DNA of 64,000 nt, from positions 36,689 to 100,688 of the forward strand of contig JACEEZ010023500.1 of assembly GCA_016584305.1 (NCBI GenBank), in the 5' to 3' direction. The position numbers were made by a program, and so were the translations under genes. The DNA is from Chionoecetes opilio (Eukaryota; Arthropoda; Malacostraca; Decapoda; Majidae). Below the pieces are notes generated by a model. It saw nothing but the letters and a program-made list of their open reading frames with translations, made no database searches and was not told the DNA's origin. This document shows, piece after piece, positions 44,121 through 54,925 of the stretch. Each line of letters starts with the position of its first letter. The first letter of the stretch is position 1.

Positions 44121-44425
44121 TCGCCTCCGTGGTGCAGTGGCTAGCGTGCCTGGCTACGAATCTGCGGGCCCTGGTTCGATCCCGGGCCAGGGCAAGCCGG
44201 TGACCAGCCTACCCAGCTGTTCTTCCTTCCTTTCGGGGTTGATAAATGGGTACCTGGGGTAAACTGGGGAAGGTAACTGTGGTAACCCGGGAGTCACACT
44301 AGCTCTGTGTCCCGGGGTAACGGGTCCTCACCCACCACAGGCTCTAAGGGCTAATGCCACGGAGATGAGCACCGCATGCCACGCGCAGCTTAGCGTATGC
44401 TCCCATCTTTACCTTTACTTTACTA
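44121..44425 (+). mobile_element. tRNA-derived SINE
   Basis: The tRNA-like head (about 44121-44195) has an A box TGGTGCAGTGG (44130-44140) and B box GGTTCGATCCC (44173-44183) with tRNA-like spacing. A non-tRNA body follows and ends in a TTTACCTTTACTTTAC tail. Internal pol III promoters like this drive SINE transcription. The copy looks complete and clean. Confidence 0.85.
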
Positions 44426-44429
44426 GAAT

Positions 44430-45188
44430 GAGGAAGACGCAATAGCCCAGAAACAAAACTTGTCAAATTTGGAAACATGGGGGTTTCATCACCACTCTTT
44501 ATTTCTCTGTCTCCCAGAAGCCTTCAACATCATTGATTTCTGAATCAGCAAGATCGGTGTTTCTTAGTACTCTCCATTCTTTGTCTAGGTGATTTATTTT
44601 GTCAGGACCTACAATTCCAGGAAATACACTAGCCAATGGACCAATGGAGACCACATTTCTTGACTTACTTCTTTGGGATCAATGAAGCTCAAATTACTTC
44701 TTCCTTGCCGTCGGTTTAACCTCATGTTTTCTTTTAACCTTCATATTAATAATATTATTTTAAGCGATAAAATACAATTTTTTTTCGGAAGCCTCAAAAG
44801 TCCCCAAATCGAGAGTGAATGTCCCCATGCCCCCATCAGTGCCCCGAAATCCCCAAATATAGGAACAAATCCCCAAATCTGGCAACTCTGCGAGTCATAA
44901 TAACTTAATAAGTGTTCCCCAAGGGATCCTCGCAGCCCTAAAACAACAACAACAACAACAACAACAACACAGCTGTGCAGCAGCAGCAGCAGCTTGGCGG
45001 GGAGGAGACGTTAGCGCACAAGTGCTGTGTTTTCTTGGCTGTTCACCTCGTGCTGTGGTTTGCAGCGGTGGTCGCGGCTCAGGAAGGGTGAGTAGAGATG
45101 TGGGGTTATAGTATGAAGTAGTGACCTGGTGTAAGCCGGGGGTCAAGGGGTGACATGAGCCTTGTTATGGGCGGCCAGGGAGGGAAGG
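44430..45188. other. No gene; AAC and AGC microsatellites
   Basis: (AAC)n at about 44940-44970 and (AGC)n at about 44975-44993. Otherwise unremarkable. Confidence 0.6.
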
Positions 45189-45193
45189 CCAGG

Positions 45194-46574
45194 GCAGAGA
45201 TGCTGAAAGAGTTACGGGCCCGTAAGTATTACCCTAAGGGACTTTTACCTCGTAGCGCCTCTAAGGGAGATGCTCAAATCGTTTTCTCACTTGCTACGGG
45301 ACCGCGAGGCTAAGGGTGGTCGGGAGCACCCTTAACTCCCTAAGGGAGGGAAATTTGAAGCGGCTAGAGATCAACAAACAATAAATTACAAGTTGTATCA
45401 CTATACTTTATGTTTATTGTGTATTATAGAGCCATTTCATGCTTGCCTGTTTGTAATGTGATGTATTTATTGCTTCATTGACTCCATATATATCATATTT
45501 AACATACAATACCTATAGTACTTGTAATAAATTCATATCGGCAAACCTATATATTAAATATATATATATATATCGGTCGACTTCTTGAATCAGTACGTAT
45601 AGTTCATCATACAAGTTTGGCCGCTATAATGATGCGGTGGTGGTGGTGGTATCAAATGTCTGACGTACTAGTACACACGCACGTATACACACAAGCAAGG
45701 ATATTATAAAGTTATACTATCCTTGCACACAAGTGTCACGTGTGTCACAGTGAGGTGTTAGCCCCCCCGTGTGTCTTGTCTGACCTAAAGAGCGAACGCG
45801 CAGTTCTCGTCCACTATAACAGAGTACCGCCAGGGCCACGGATACGGCATACGTACGGCGCGGGCCAGCAGTGGTCTATAGATACTAATTTCGGGCACAC
45901 GAGACTCGAACCTATGATCAGCGCATCAAGGTATACCCTGGGTACGTCTCTGTAATAATCAGTGGGAGAATATTACGCTGAAAGGCTAATGTGGCAGCTA
46001 TGTATTATCGTAACATTTTGGCGATAGTGAGCTAAAATCGGCCCTATTTCGGAAATCAGCCGATCTTAGCTCAACATCGGCAAACATAGTTTTTAGGTTT
46101 AGGTTAAGTTATGTTTAGGTCTGGTTTAGGTTAGGTTAGGTTTATGATAGGCTTGTGTTAAGTTTTGTAGAGTTATTTAGGTTAAATAAGCGTCCGCGGG
46201 ACGATTTCCGAAAGAGGCCGATTTTAGCACAACAGCGGCATTTGAAGTCTTTAAATTTATTTATCGGGCTCCCTGACAGCTGAGAGCATGATGATTGGCT
46301 AGATAAGGCCGCGTCATGAAGGGCGCTGCTCTGTGATTGGTTAGCAGAATTTTCCCACACATATCCCTAGAATATCCCTATATTCCCCACCCAGAGGCCA
46401 CCGATAACCGTACGGGAGTGACGGTTCGGTACGAGCATCTCCCTCAGCCCACCCTCGTAAGGTTATTCTACAATAACCTTACGAGGGTGGGCTGAGGGAG
46501 ATGCTCAGCGATTTTAGACGCATCTCCATACACTCGTAAGTTGTCCCTTACGAGGGATTTTCGAGCATCCCTGC
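45194..46574. mobile_element. TIR element, copy B, exact CCAGG duplication
   Basis: It starts GCAGAGATGCTGAAAG and ends TCGAGCATCCCTGC. It is flanked on both sides by CCAGG (45189-45193 and 46575-46579), an exact 5-bp duplication. It is collinear with copy A (31793-33115) but carries about 60 extra bases that complete a perfect hairpin at 46433-46506. No transposase frame is seen. The shared minus-strand frame here spans 46142-46360. Confidence 0.85.
46433..46506. repeat. Perfect 35-bp stem hairpin
   Basis: Positions 46433-46467 and 46472-46506 are exact reverse complements around a CTAC loop. The stem contains CCTCGTAAGGTTATT. Copy A has only the left half, ending in TTATTGTAG. Confidence 0.95.
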
Positions 46575-47879
46575 CCAGGCTGACTTGGACCCCTGGGCTG
46601 CCTTGCTGTTGCTGGGGACTGGGCTGTAGTGACTTTGATGGTGTTTGTAGTGTTGTCCTGGGTTAATGCTGCCACCACCCCTTGGTTAGGCTCCAGGGGA
46701 AACAACGCTACATTTTTAGGTAAATTTTTACGATGGCACCAAACTTGGAAATACTTTGGAACTCAACCTTCCGGCTTTGACTGAAATGAACTACCGCACT
46801 GTATAGTATGCTTATTGTACTTCACATCTGCAAAGATTCCAGCGTGCGCTCGGCCTTGGTTAACCCACACGGCCGCTATGAAATATGAGGTGCCTCAAAA
46901 AATTCTAAGTCCAGTCAAATCCACTCCCGAGCGCTTCCTAGCTAGACTGAGCTCCAGTACACCCTTGACTACAGCTAGATAAGTAGTCCTTGTGTAAGGA
47001 ACACGTAGTTTGCATGAATTATTGCATATATGGATATGAAATGCTCTAAATTCGTACCACATCAACCTTTCTGATATATTTCAGCATATATATTGCATAA
47101 TAATCATATAGGGGAATATATTGGTTTCTAATAAATACTCAGCGAGTATTTATTAGTGACGAGTGACGTCACGTATGGCGGAGGGTTCAACTGTTCACCT
47201 CGGTTCACTTCACTCACTGGCGGTCACGGGCACAGAAGGTTGTGGTGATGGTGACTTGTAGTACGTACTGCAATTTTATTAGGAGTGTAATAACGAGAAA
47301 CCAAAGGACTCTGTGTGTGCCACAAACTCATTTTGTAAATGAAAGGTTATTGCACTTGATAAACCTGCCACATTGGACTTTAATAGAAAATCAGTAGAAA
47401 ATAGTTGTTGTCGATAACTACCACTTAATAGGTAGTTATACAAATCACCCCATCCCGTAGCCTTTATAACATCGGTACCCGCCATTTGCCAGCCGTCACG
47501 GTGTATCCCAACTTTAAAGGTAAGTTGAAAGGACTATTTACTCATATATACAGTGTTGAATGATGTGATTATGATGCTAGGGTACATTGAGGCTTTAAAT
47601 GTAGGGTGATAATTTTTCTGGGGATTTTCCTTAGGTGGCTAGCGATTTTTCCCCAGATTGCAAGACCTTTGCTTTTCCTTTACTTTCTCAAGTCGTATCA
47701 CAACTAAGGTTAGGTTAGCAACTTGTAGGGGGTTATAGTAAGGTTATGTTAGTTACTTTTAGGGGGTTATAGTGAGGTTAGGTTAGTTACTTTAAAGGGG
47801 TTATAGTGAGGTTAAGTTAGTAACTTTTAGGGGGTTATAGTGGTATCCTTTGATTCTGGCCGCCAGTTGAAACAGGCCG

Positions 47880-49060
47880 CCTAGAGTAGCATGCATACCC
47901 AGCAGACAGTATACTTTGTGGTTAAGGTTAGGTTAGGTATACTTTGTGGTTAAGGTTAGGTTAGGTATACTTTGTGGTTAAGGTTAGGTTAGGGTCGGTT
48001 AGGTATACTTTGTGGTTAAGGTTAGGTGGTAGGTTAGGTATACTTTGTGGTTAAGGTTAGGTTAAGTTAGGTTAGGTATACTTTGTGGTTAAGGTTAAGG
48101 TTAGGTTAAGTTAGGTTAGGTATACTTTGTGGTTAAGGTTAAGTTAGGTTAGGTATACTTTGTGGTTAGGTTAGGTTAGGTATACTCTGTGGTTAAGGTT
48201 AGGTTAGGTATACTTTGTGGTTAAGGTTAGGTTAGGTATACTTTGTGGTTAAGGTTAGGTTAGGTTAGGTATACTTTGTGGTTAAGGTTAGGTTAGATTA
48301 GGTTAGGTATACTTTGTGGTTAAGGTTAGGTTCGGTTAGGTTAGGTATACTTTGTGGTTAAGGTTAAGGTTAGGTTAGGTTAGGTTAGGTATACTTTGTG
48401 GTTAAGGTTAGGTTAGGTTAGGTATACTTTGTGGTTAAGGTTAGGTTAGGTAGTTAGGTTAGTATACTTTGTGGTCAAGGTTAAGGTTAGGTTAGGTTAG
48501 GTATACTTTGTGGTTAAGGTTAGGTTAGGTTAGGTATACTTTGTGGTTAAGGTTAGGTTAGGTATACTTTGTGGTTAAGGTTAGGTTAGGTATACTTTGT
48601 GGTTAAGGTTAAGGTTAGGTTAGGTTAGGTATACTTTGTGGTTAAGGTTAGGTTAGGTATACTTTGTGGTTAAGGTTAGGTTAGGTTAGGTATACTTTGT
48701 GGTTAAGGTTAGGTTAGGTATACTTTGTGGTTAAGGTTAGGTTAGGTATACTTTGTGGTTAAGGTTAGGTTAGGTATACTTTGTTTAAGTTAGTAGGTCT
48801 TTGTAAGGTTAGGTTAGGTTAGGTATACTTTGTGGTTAAGGTTAGGTTAGGTTAGGTATACTTTGTGGTTAAGGTTAGGTTAGGTTAGGTTAGGTTAGGT
48901 ATACTTTGTGGTTCAGGTTAGGTTAGGTATACTTTGTGGTTAAGGTTAGGTTAGGTATACTTTGTGTTTAAGGTTAGGTTAGGTATACTTTGTGGTTAAG
49001 GTTACGTTAGGTTTCATTAAAACCTATAAGGTTATACATAAATGCAGGCTTGGTATGCAT
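47880..49060. repeat. TATACTTTGTGGTTAAGGTTAGG array, about 33 copies
   Basis: TATACTTTGTGGTTA is followed by one to five GGTTA units and repeated about 33 times. GGTTA is the arthropod telomere unit, but here it is interleaved with a fixed 13-15 base word, so this is an interstitial higher-order array and not a chromosome end. Confidence 0.92.
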
Positions 49061-49457
49061 TTAATATAGGTGGCCTGATTCAACTGGTGGCCCGAATCAA
49101 CTGTATTCGTTATAGTGAGGTTAGGTTAGTAACTTTTAGGGGGTTATAGTGAGGTTAGATTAGCAACCCTTAGGGGGTCCATGGGGGGCGCAGCCCCTTC
49201 TGGCTAGAAAGGTTAGGTTTTTCTTTGACCTCCTATGACCAGCAAGAATGGTGGCCTTATGGAAAACTTGGGTTTTTGGGTAGGGAAGGCAGACATGACT
49301 CATTTATTGCTCTCCCAAAATTGTCCAAATCTATACATATATCAATTAAGGAAAATTCCCTAGCAATGGGTATCTAGAGAAATCCCTAATTTAGGGAATT
49401 CCCTGGATTTTTTACATAGTGACTGATTATTTTTTTCGAAGCCATAAATCACTTATA

Positions 49458-49536
49458 CACACAAACCTCGATTTCCCGGATATCGGATTTGCCGGACAAA
49501 ATCCGAGGTCCGGGAATATGTCAGAGTCCAAGAATA

Positions 49537-49583
<47 letters not shown>

Positions 49584-50555
49584 CGTTGAAATGCCTGGCG
49601 CTGGTCGTAAATTGACAAAGTTGTCCGGCGGTCTGAGCGTCTCCTGTCACCCCTGGTCAGTGTCAGCGCCTCCCGCCAGGTGGCAGCATGCTCAGCGGTC
49701 GTATTGTCATGGGCACACGACATCACATTTACTGACACTCGTTATTTCCTTACTTCCTGCTGTGGTTTTATTGAATACTGCTGCCTGCCGTGGCAGCATG
49801 GTCGTAAATTGGACACAGACACTCAGTTCCCGGCGAGTCCTGACCCCTCCCTGTCAACCCTGAGACATTGACAATGCGCCTCCCGCCAGGTGGCAGCATG
49901 CTCAGCGGTCGTATTGTTTACATTTGGCACACGACACTCACAGTTCACCTGCACAGCCTCCGTTAGTCCCTGACCCCACTGCCCCTGGTGCAGGAACATC
50001 TCTGAGACTATTGAACACATTCTGCTGCCTCCCGCCAGGTGGCAGCATGCTCAGCGGTCGTATTGTTTACATTTGGGCACACGACACTCACAGTTCACCT
50101 GCACAGCCTCCGTTAGTCCCCTGACCCCCACTGCCCCTGGTGCAGGAACATCTCTGAGACTATTGAACACATTCTGCTGCCTCCCGCCAGGTGGCAGCAT
50201 GCTCAGCGGTCGTATTGTTTACATTTGGACACACGACACTCACAGTTCACCTGCACAGCCTCCGTTAGTCCTCTGACCCCCACTGCCCCTGGTGCAGGAA
50301 CATCTCTGAGACTATTGAACACATTCTGCTGCCTCCCGCCAGGTGGCAGCATGCTCAGCGGACGTAAAAGTCCGCGGCGGGGCAGTTGATATTGGCTGTT
50401 GCCGGACAGTAAATACTAGAGTAGGATAAACGCCCGGGGGTGGGTGATGGCATTGGACTTTTTGAGTATAATTCCTGGACTGTTGCGATTCCCGGACTTT
50501 TGCGGTTCCCGGACCAGTGCTCCCCCTATTAGTCCAGGAAATCGAGGTTTGTGTG
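49458..50555. mobile_element. TA-flanked TIR transposon (Tc1/mariner-like, non-autonomous)
   Basis: The terminal inverted repeats are CACACAAACCTCGATTTCC at both ends. TA flanks both sides (49456-49457 and 50556-50557). The opposite arm of the palindrome has the unfilled site with a single TA near 54344-54347, which confirms insertion and a TA duplication. The interior lacks a transposase and consists of AT/poly(T) sequence and about 151-bp tandem units (49670-50350). Tc1/mariner or pogo affiliation rests on TA targeting only. Confidence 0.85.
49671..50360. repeat. ~151-bp tandem units each with CCGCCAGGTGGCAG
   Basis: The 14-mer CCGCCAGGTGGCAG occurs at 49673, 49883, 50032, 50184 and 50336. 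The last three intervals are 149, 152 and 152 bases. The units also share CAGCGGTCGTATTGT, GTTCACCTGCACAGCC and GGTGCAGGAACATC. The 14-mer differs at one position from the vertebrate CTCF core CCGCGNGGNGGCAG. Confidence 0.85.
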
Positions 50556-50561
50556 TATTTG

Positions 50562-50637
50562 CTTCCCCCACCCAAAAACCCCGTATTCCCGCCAGTTCCC
50601 CAGGCTTGTTGGCTATAGGGGGAAGAAAAAAAAGATA
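50562..50637 (-). repeat. Single inverted unit of the 55-bp satellite
   Basis: On the minus strand this reads CTATAGCCAACAAGCCTGGG, then GAACTGGCGGGAATACGGGG, one unit of the array that begins at 51080. It marks the left-arm counterpart of the right-arm satellite. Confidence 0.85.
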
Positions 50638-50642
50638 GGGGT

Positions 50643-51064
50643 GAAGGACTTCTTCCAAAGTTTTACCCCAAACTTCCCTACACAATTGGGAGCATGCTTT
50701 TTGTTTGCCTTATTGTATTCTAAATGACATTTTCTCATTGAGCTTTCCGTTGCAAGTCAATAGTTTCGGAGATATAGAACATTTTAGGTGGGGGGAGGAA
50801 TATGTCTCCTTGTTTACAAAATGCCTCCCTCTTCCTCTTCTTGTGACCTGTATCGCTTTTGTTTCGGAGGCGCACCCTTGGCTACCTTACCTAACCTTAC
50901 CTTACCTTACCTTACCTAACCTGAACCTAACCTGAACCTAACCTAACCTAGTCTAATCTAACCTAACCTAATCTAACCTAACCTAACCTAACCTAACCTA
51001 ATCTTTAACCTCCTAACTGGGTCCAATAATAAAAAAATTGGTAATTCTTAAGAAGAAGTCCTTC
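50643..51064. repeat. Central element of the palindrome with CCTAA run
   Basis: It starts GAAGGACTTCTTC and ends GAAGAAGTCCTTC. It contains the ACGATGGCACC-family body (CACAATTGGGAGCATG to CCTCTTCTTGTGACC) followed by a run of CCTAA/CTTAC units (50885-51005) and ACCTCCTAACTGGGTCC. The same body and TTAGG block are seen at 36545-36900. Confidence 0.75.
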
Positions 51065-51079
51065 TATTCATTATCTTTT

Positions 51080-54000
51080 TGTTCTTGCGCCTATAGCCAA
51101 CAAGCCTGGGGAACTGGCGGGAATACGGGGTTTTTGTTCTTGCGCCTATAGCCAACAAGCCTGGGGAACTGGCGGGAATACGGGGTTTTTGTTCTTGCGC
51201 CTATAGCCAACAAGCCTGGGGAACTGGCGGGAATACGGGGTTTTTGTTCTTGCGCCTATAGCCAACAAGCCTGGGGAACTGGCGGGAATACGGGGTTTTT
51301 GTTCTTGCGCCTATAGCCAACAAGTCTGGGGAACTGACGGGAATACGGGGTTTTTGTTCTTGCGCCTATAGCCAACAAGTCTGGGGAACTGACGGGAATA
51401 CGGGGTTTTTGTTCTTGCGCCTATAGCCAACAAGTCTGGGGAACTGACGGGAATACGGGGGTTTTGTTCTTGCGCCTATAGCCAACAAGCCTGGGGAACT
51501 GGCGGGAATACGGGGTTTTTGTTCTTGTGCCTATAGCCAACAAGTCTGGGGAACTGGCGGGAATACGGGGTTTTTTGTTCTTGCGCCTATAGCCAACAAG
51601 CCTGGGGAACTGGCGGGAATACGGGGGTTTTGTTCTTGCGCCTATAGCCAACAAGCCTGGGGAACTGGCGGGAATACGGGGTTTTTGTTCTTGCGCCTAT
51701 AGCCAACAAGTCTGGGGAACTGACGGGAATACGGGGTTTTTGTTCTTGCGCCTATAGCCAACAAGTCTGGGGAACTGACGGGAATACGGGGTTTTTGTTC
51801 TTGCGCCTATAGCCAACAAGTCTGGGGAACTGGCGGGAATACGGGGTTTTTGTTCTTGTGCCTATAGCCAACAAGTCTGGGGAACTGGCGGGAATACGGG
51901 TTTTTGTTCTTGCGCCTATAGTCAACAAGCCTGGGGAACTGGCGGGAATACGGGGTTTTTGTTCTTGCGCCTATAGCCAACAATCTGGGGAACTGGCGGG
52001 AATACGGGGTTTTTGTTCTTGCGCCTATAGCCAACAAGCCTGGGGAACTGGCGGGAATACGGGGTTTTTGTTCTTGTGCCTATAGCCAACAAGCCTGGGG
52101 AACTGGCGGGAATACGGGGTTTTTGTTCTTGCGCCTATAGCCAACAAGCCTGGGGAACTGGCGGGAATACGGGGGTTTTTGTTCTTGCGCCTATAGCCAA
52201 CAAGCCTGGGGAACTGGCGGGAATACGGGGGTTTTGTTCTTGCGCCTATAGCCAACAAGTCTGGGGAACTGGCGGGAATACGGGGTTTTTGTTCTTGCGC
52301 CTATAGCCAACAAGCCTGGGGAACTGGCGGGAATACGGGGGTTTTGTTCTTGCGCCTATAGCCAACAAGCCTGGGGAACTGGCGGGAATACGGGGGTTTT
52401 GTTCTTGCGCCTATAGCCAACAAGCCTGGGGAACTGGCGGGAATACGGGGGTTTTGTTCTTGCGCCTATAGCCAACAAGTCTGGGGAACTGGCGGGAATA
52501 CGGGGTTTTTGTTCTTTGCGCCTATAGCCAACAAGCCTGGGGAACTGGCGGGAATACGGGGTTTTTGTTCTTGCGCCTATAGCCAACACGCCTGGGGAAC
52601 TGGCGGGAATACGGGGTTTTTGTTCTTGCGCCTATAGCCAACAAGTCTGGGGAACTGGCGGGAATACGGGTTTTTGTTCTTGCGCCTATAGCCAACAAGT
52701 CTGGGGAACTGGCGGGAATACGGGGTTTTTGTTCTTGCGCCTATAGCCAACAAGTCTGGGGAACTGGCGGGAATACGGGGTTTTTGTTCTTGCGCCTATA
52801 GCCAACAAGTCTGGGGAACTGGCGGGAATACGGGGTTTTTGTTCTTGCGCCTATAGCCAACAAGCCTGGGGAACTGGCGGGAATACGGGGTTTTGTTCTT
52901 GCGCCTATAGCCAACAAGTCTGGGGAACTGGCGGGAATACGGGGTTTTTGTTCTTGCGCCTATAGCCAACAAGCCTGGGGAACTGGCGGGAATACGGGGT
53001 TTTTGTTCTTGCGCCTATAGCCAACAAGCCTGGGGAACTGGCGGGAATACGGGGTTTTTGTTCTTGCGCCTATAGCCAACAAGCCTGGGGAACTGGCGGG
53101 AATACGGGGTTTTTGTTCTTGTGCCTATAGCCAACAAGCCTGGGAACTGGCGGGAATACGGGTTTTTTGTTCTTGCGCCTATAGCCAACAAGTCTGGGGA
53201 ACTGGCGGGAATACGGGGTTTTTGTTCTTGCGCCTATAGCCAACAAGTCTGGGGAACTGGCGGGAATACGGGGGTTTTGTTCTTGCGCCTATAGCCAACA
53301 AGTCTGGGGAAATGGCGGGAATACGGGGGTTTTGTTCTTGCGCCTATAGCCAACAAGTCTGGGAACTGGCGGGAATACGGGGTTTTGTTTCTTGCGCCTA
53401 TAGCCAACAAGTCTGGGGAACTGGCGGGAATACGGGGGTTTTTGTTCTTGCGCCTATAGCCAACAAGTCTGGGGAACTGGCGGGAATACGGGGGTTTTGT
53501 TCTTGCGCCTATAGCCAACAAGCCTGGGGAACTGGCGGGAATACGGGGGTTTTTGTTCTTGCGCCTATAGCCAACAAGTCTGGGGAACTGGCGGGAATAC
53601 GGGGGTTTTTGTTCATGCGCCTATAGCCAACAAGTCTGGGGAACTGGCGGGAATACGGGGGTTTTTGTTCATGCGCCTATAGCCAACAAGTCTGGGGAAC
53701 TGGCGGGAATACGGGGGTTTTTGTTCATGCGCCTATAGCCAACAAGCCTGGGGAACTGGCGGGAATACGGGGTTTTTGTTCTTGCGCCTATAGCCAACAA
53801 GTCTGGGGAACTGGCGGGAATACGGGGTTTTTGTTCTTGCGCCTATAGCCAACAAGTCTGGGGAACTGGCGGGAATACGGGGTTTTTGTTCTTGCGCCTA
53901 TAGCCAACAATCTGGGGAACTGGCGGGAATACGGGGTTTTTGTTCTTGCGCCTATAGCCAACAAGTCTGGGGAACTGGCGGGAATACGGGGTTTTTGTTC

Positions 54001-54320
54001 TTGCGCCTATAGCCAACAAGTCTGGGGAACTGGCGGGAATACGGGTTTTTTTGTTCTTGCGCCTATAGCCAACAAGTCTGGGGAACTGGCGGGAATACGG
54101 GGTTTTTGTTCTTGCGCCTATAGCCAACAAGCCTGGGGAACTGGCGGGAATACGGGGTTTTTGTTCTTGCGCCTATAGCCAACAAGCCTGGGGAACTGGC
54201 GGGAATACAGGGTTTTTGTTCTTGCGCCTATAGCCAACAAGTCTGGGGAACTGGCGGGAATACGGGGTTTTTGTTCTTGCGCCTATAGCCAACAAGCCTG
54301 GGGAACTGGCGGGAATAAGG
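51080..54320. repeat. 55-bp satellite array, about 59 copies
   Basis: The unit runs GTTCTTGCGCCTATAGCCAA, CAAGCCTGGGGAACTGGCGG, GAATACGGGGTTTTT. Variants are C/T in AAGCCTGG, G/A in CTGGCGG, and 4-6 terminal Ts or Gs. Most units are 55 bases. Local runs of identical variants, such as the CTGACGG units near 51320-51440 and 51715-51780, show block amplification. Because 55 is not a multiple of three the reading frame rotates, producing spurious frames of 70-104 codons on both strands. Confidence 0.97.
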
Positions 54321-54655
54321 GGGTTTTGGGTAGGGGAAGCAAATATAACTGATTTATGGCTCCCCAAAAATATCATCAAAGTCACTATACGTATAAATCT
54401 AGGGCATTCCCTAAATTAGGGATTTCCCTAGATACCCATTGTTAGGGAATTTTCCTTAATTTATATATATGTATAGATTTGGACAATTTTGGGAGAGCAA
54501 TAAATGAGTCTTGTCTGCCTTCCCTACCCAAAATCCAAGTTTCCCATAAGACCACCAAGCTTGCTAGTCATAGGAAGTCAAAGAAAAACCTAACCTTCCT
54601 AGCCAGAGGGCGCTGCGCCCCCCATGGACCCCCTAAGGGTTGCTAACGTAACCTC

Positions 54656-54925
54656 ACTATAATCCCTGCAATATTACTAACCTAACCTCACTATAACCCC
54701 TTAAAAGTAACTAACCTAACCTCACTATAACCCCTTAAAAGTAACTAACCTAACCTCACTATAACCCCTTAAAAGTAACTAACCTAACCTCACTATAACC
54801 CCTTAAAAGTAACTAACCTAACCTCACTATAACCCCTTAAAAGTAACTAACCTAACCTCACTATAACCCCTTAAAAGTAACTAACCTAACCTCACTATAA
54901 CCCCCTACAAGTTGCTAACCTAACC
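54656..54925. repeat. 34-bp tandem repeat, 8 units
   Basis: The unit is CTAACCTAACCTCACTATAA followed by CCCCTTAAAAGTAA. Six near-identical units lie between two divergent ones. The left arm has its inverted relatives four times at 47706-47845 and twice at 49110-49165. Confidence 0.9.

Noticed and set aside
44121..44195. Functional tRNA gene
   Set aside because: A and B boxes are present, but the anticodon stem pairs poorly and a SINE body follows directly.
47880..49060. Chromosome end (telomere)
   Set aside because: The GGTTA units are interrupted by a fixed word in every repeat, and unique sequence continues on both sides.
51080..54320. CRISPR array
   Set aside because: Units are contiguous 55-mers with no unique spacers, and the context is eukaryotic.
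51421..54385. Repeated frames such as MLAIGARTKTPYSRQFPRL
   Set aside because: They come from the 55-bp satellite. The frame rotates with each unit and such readings occur on both strands.
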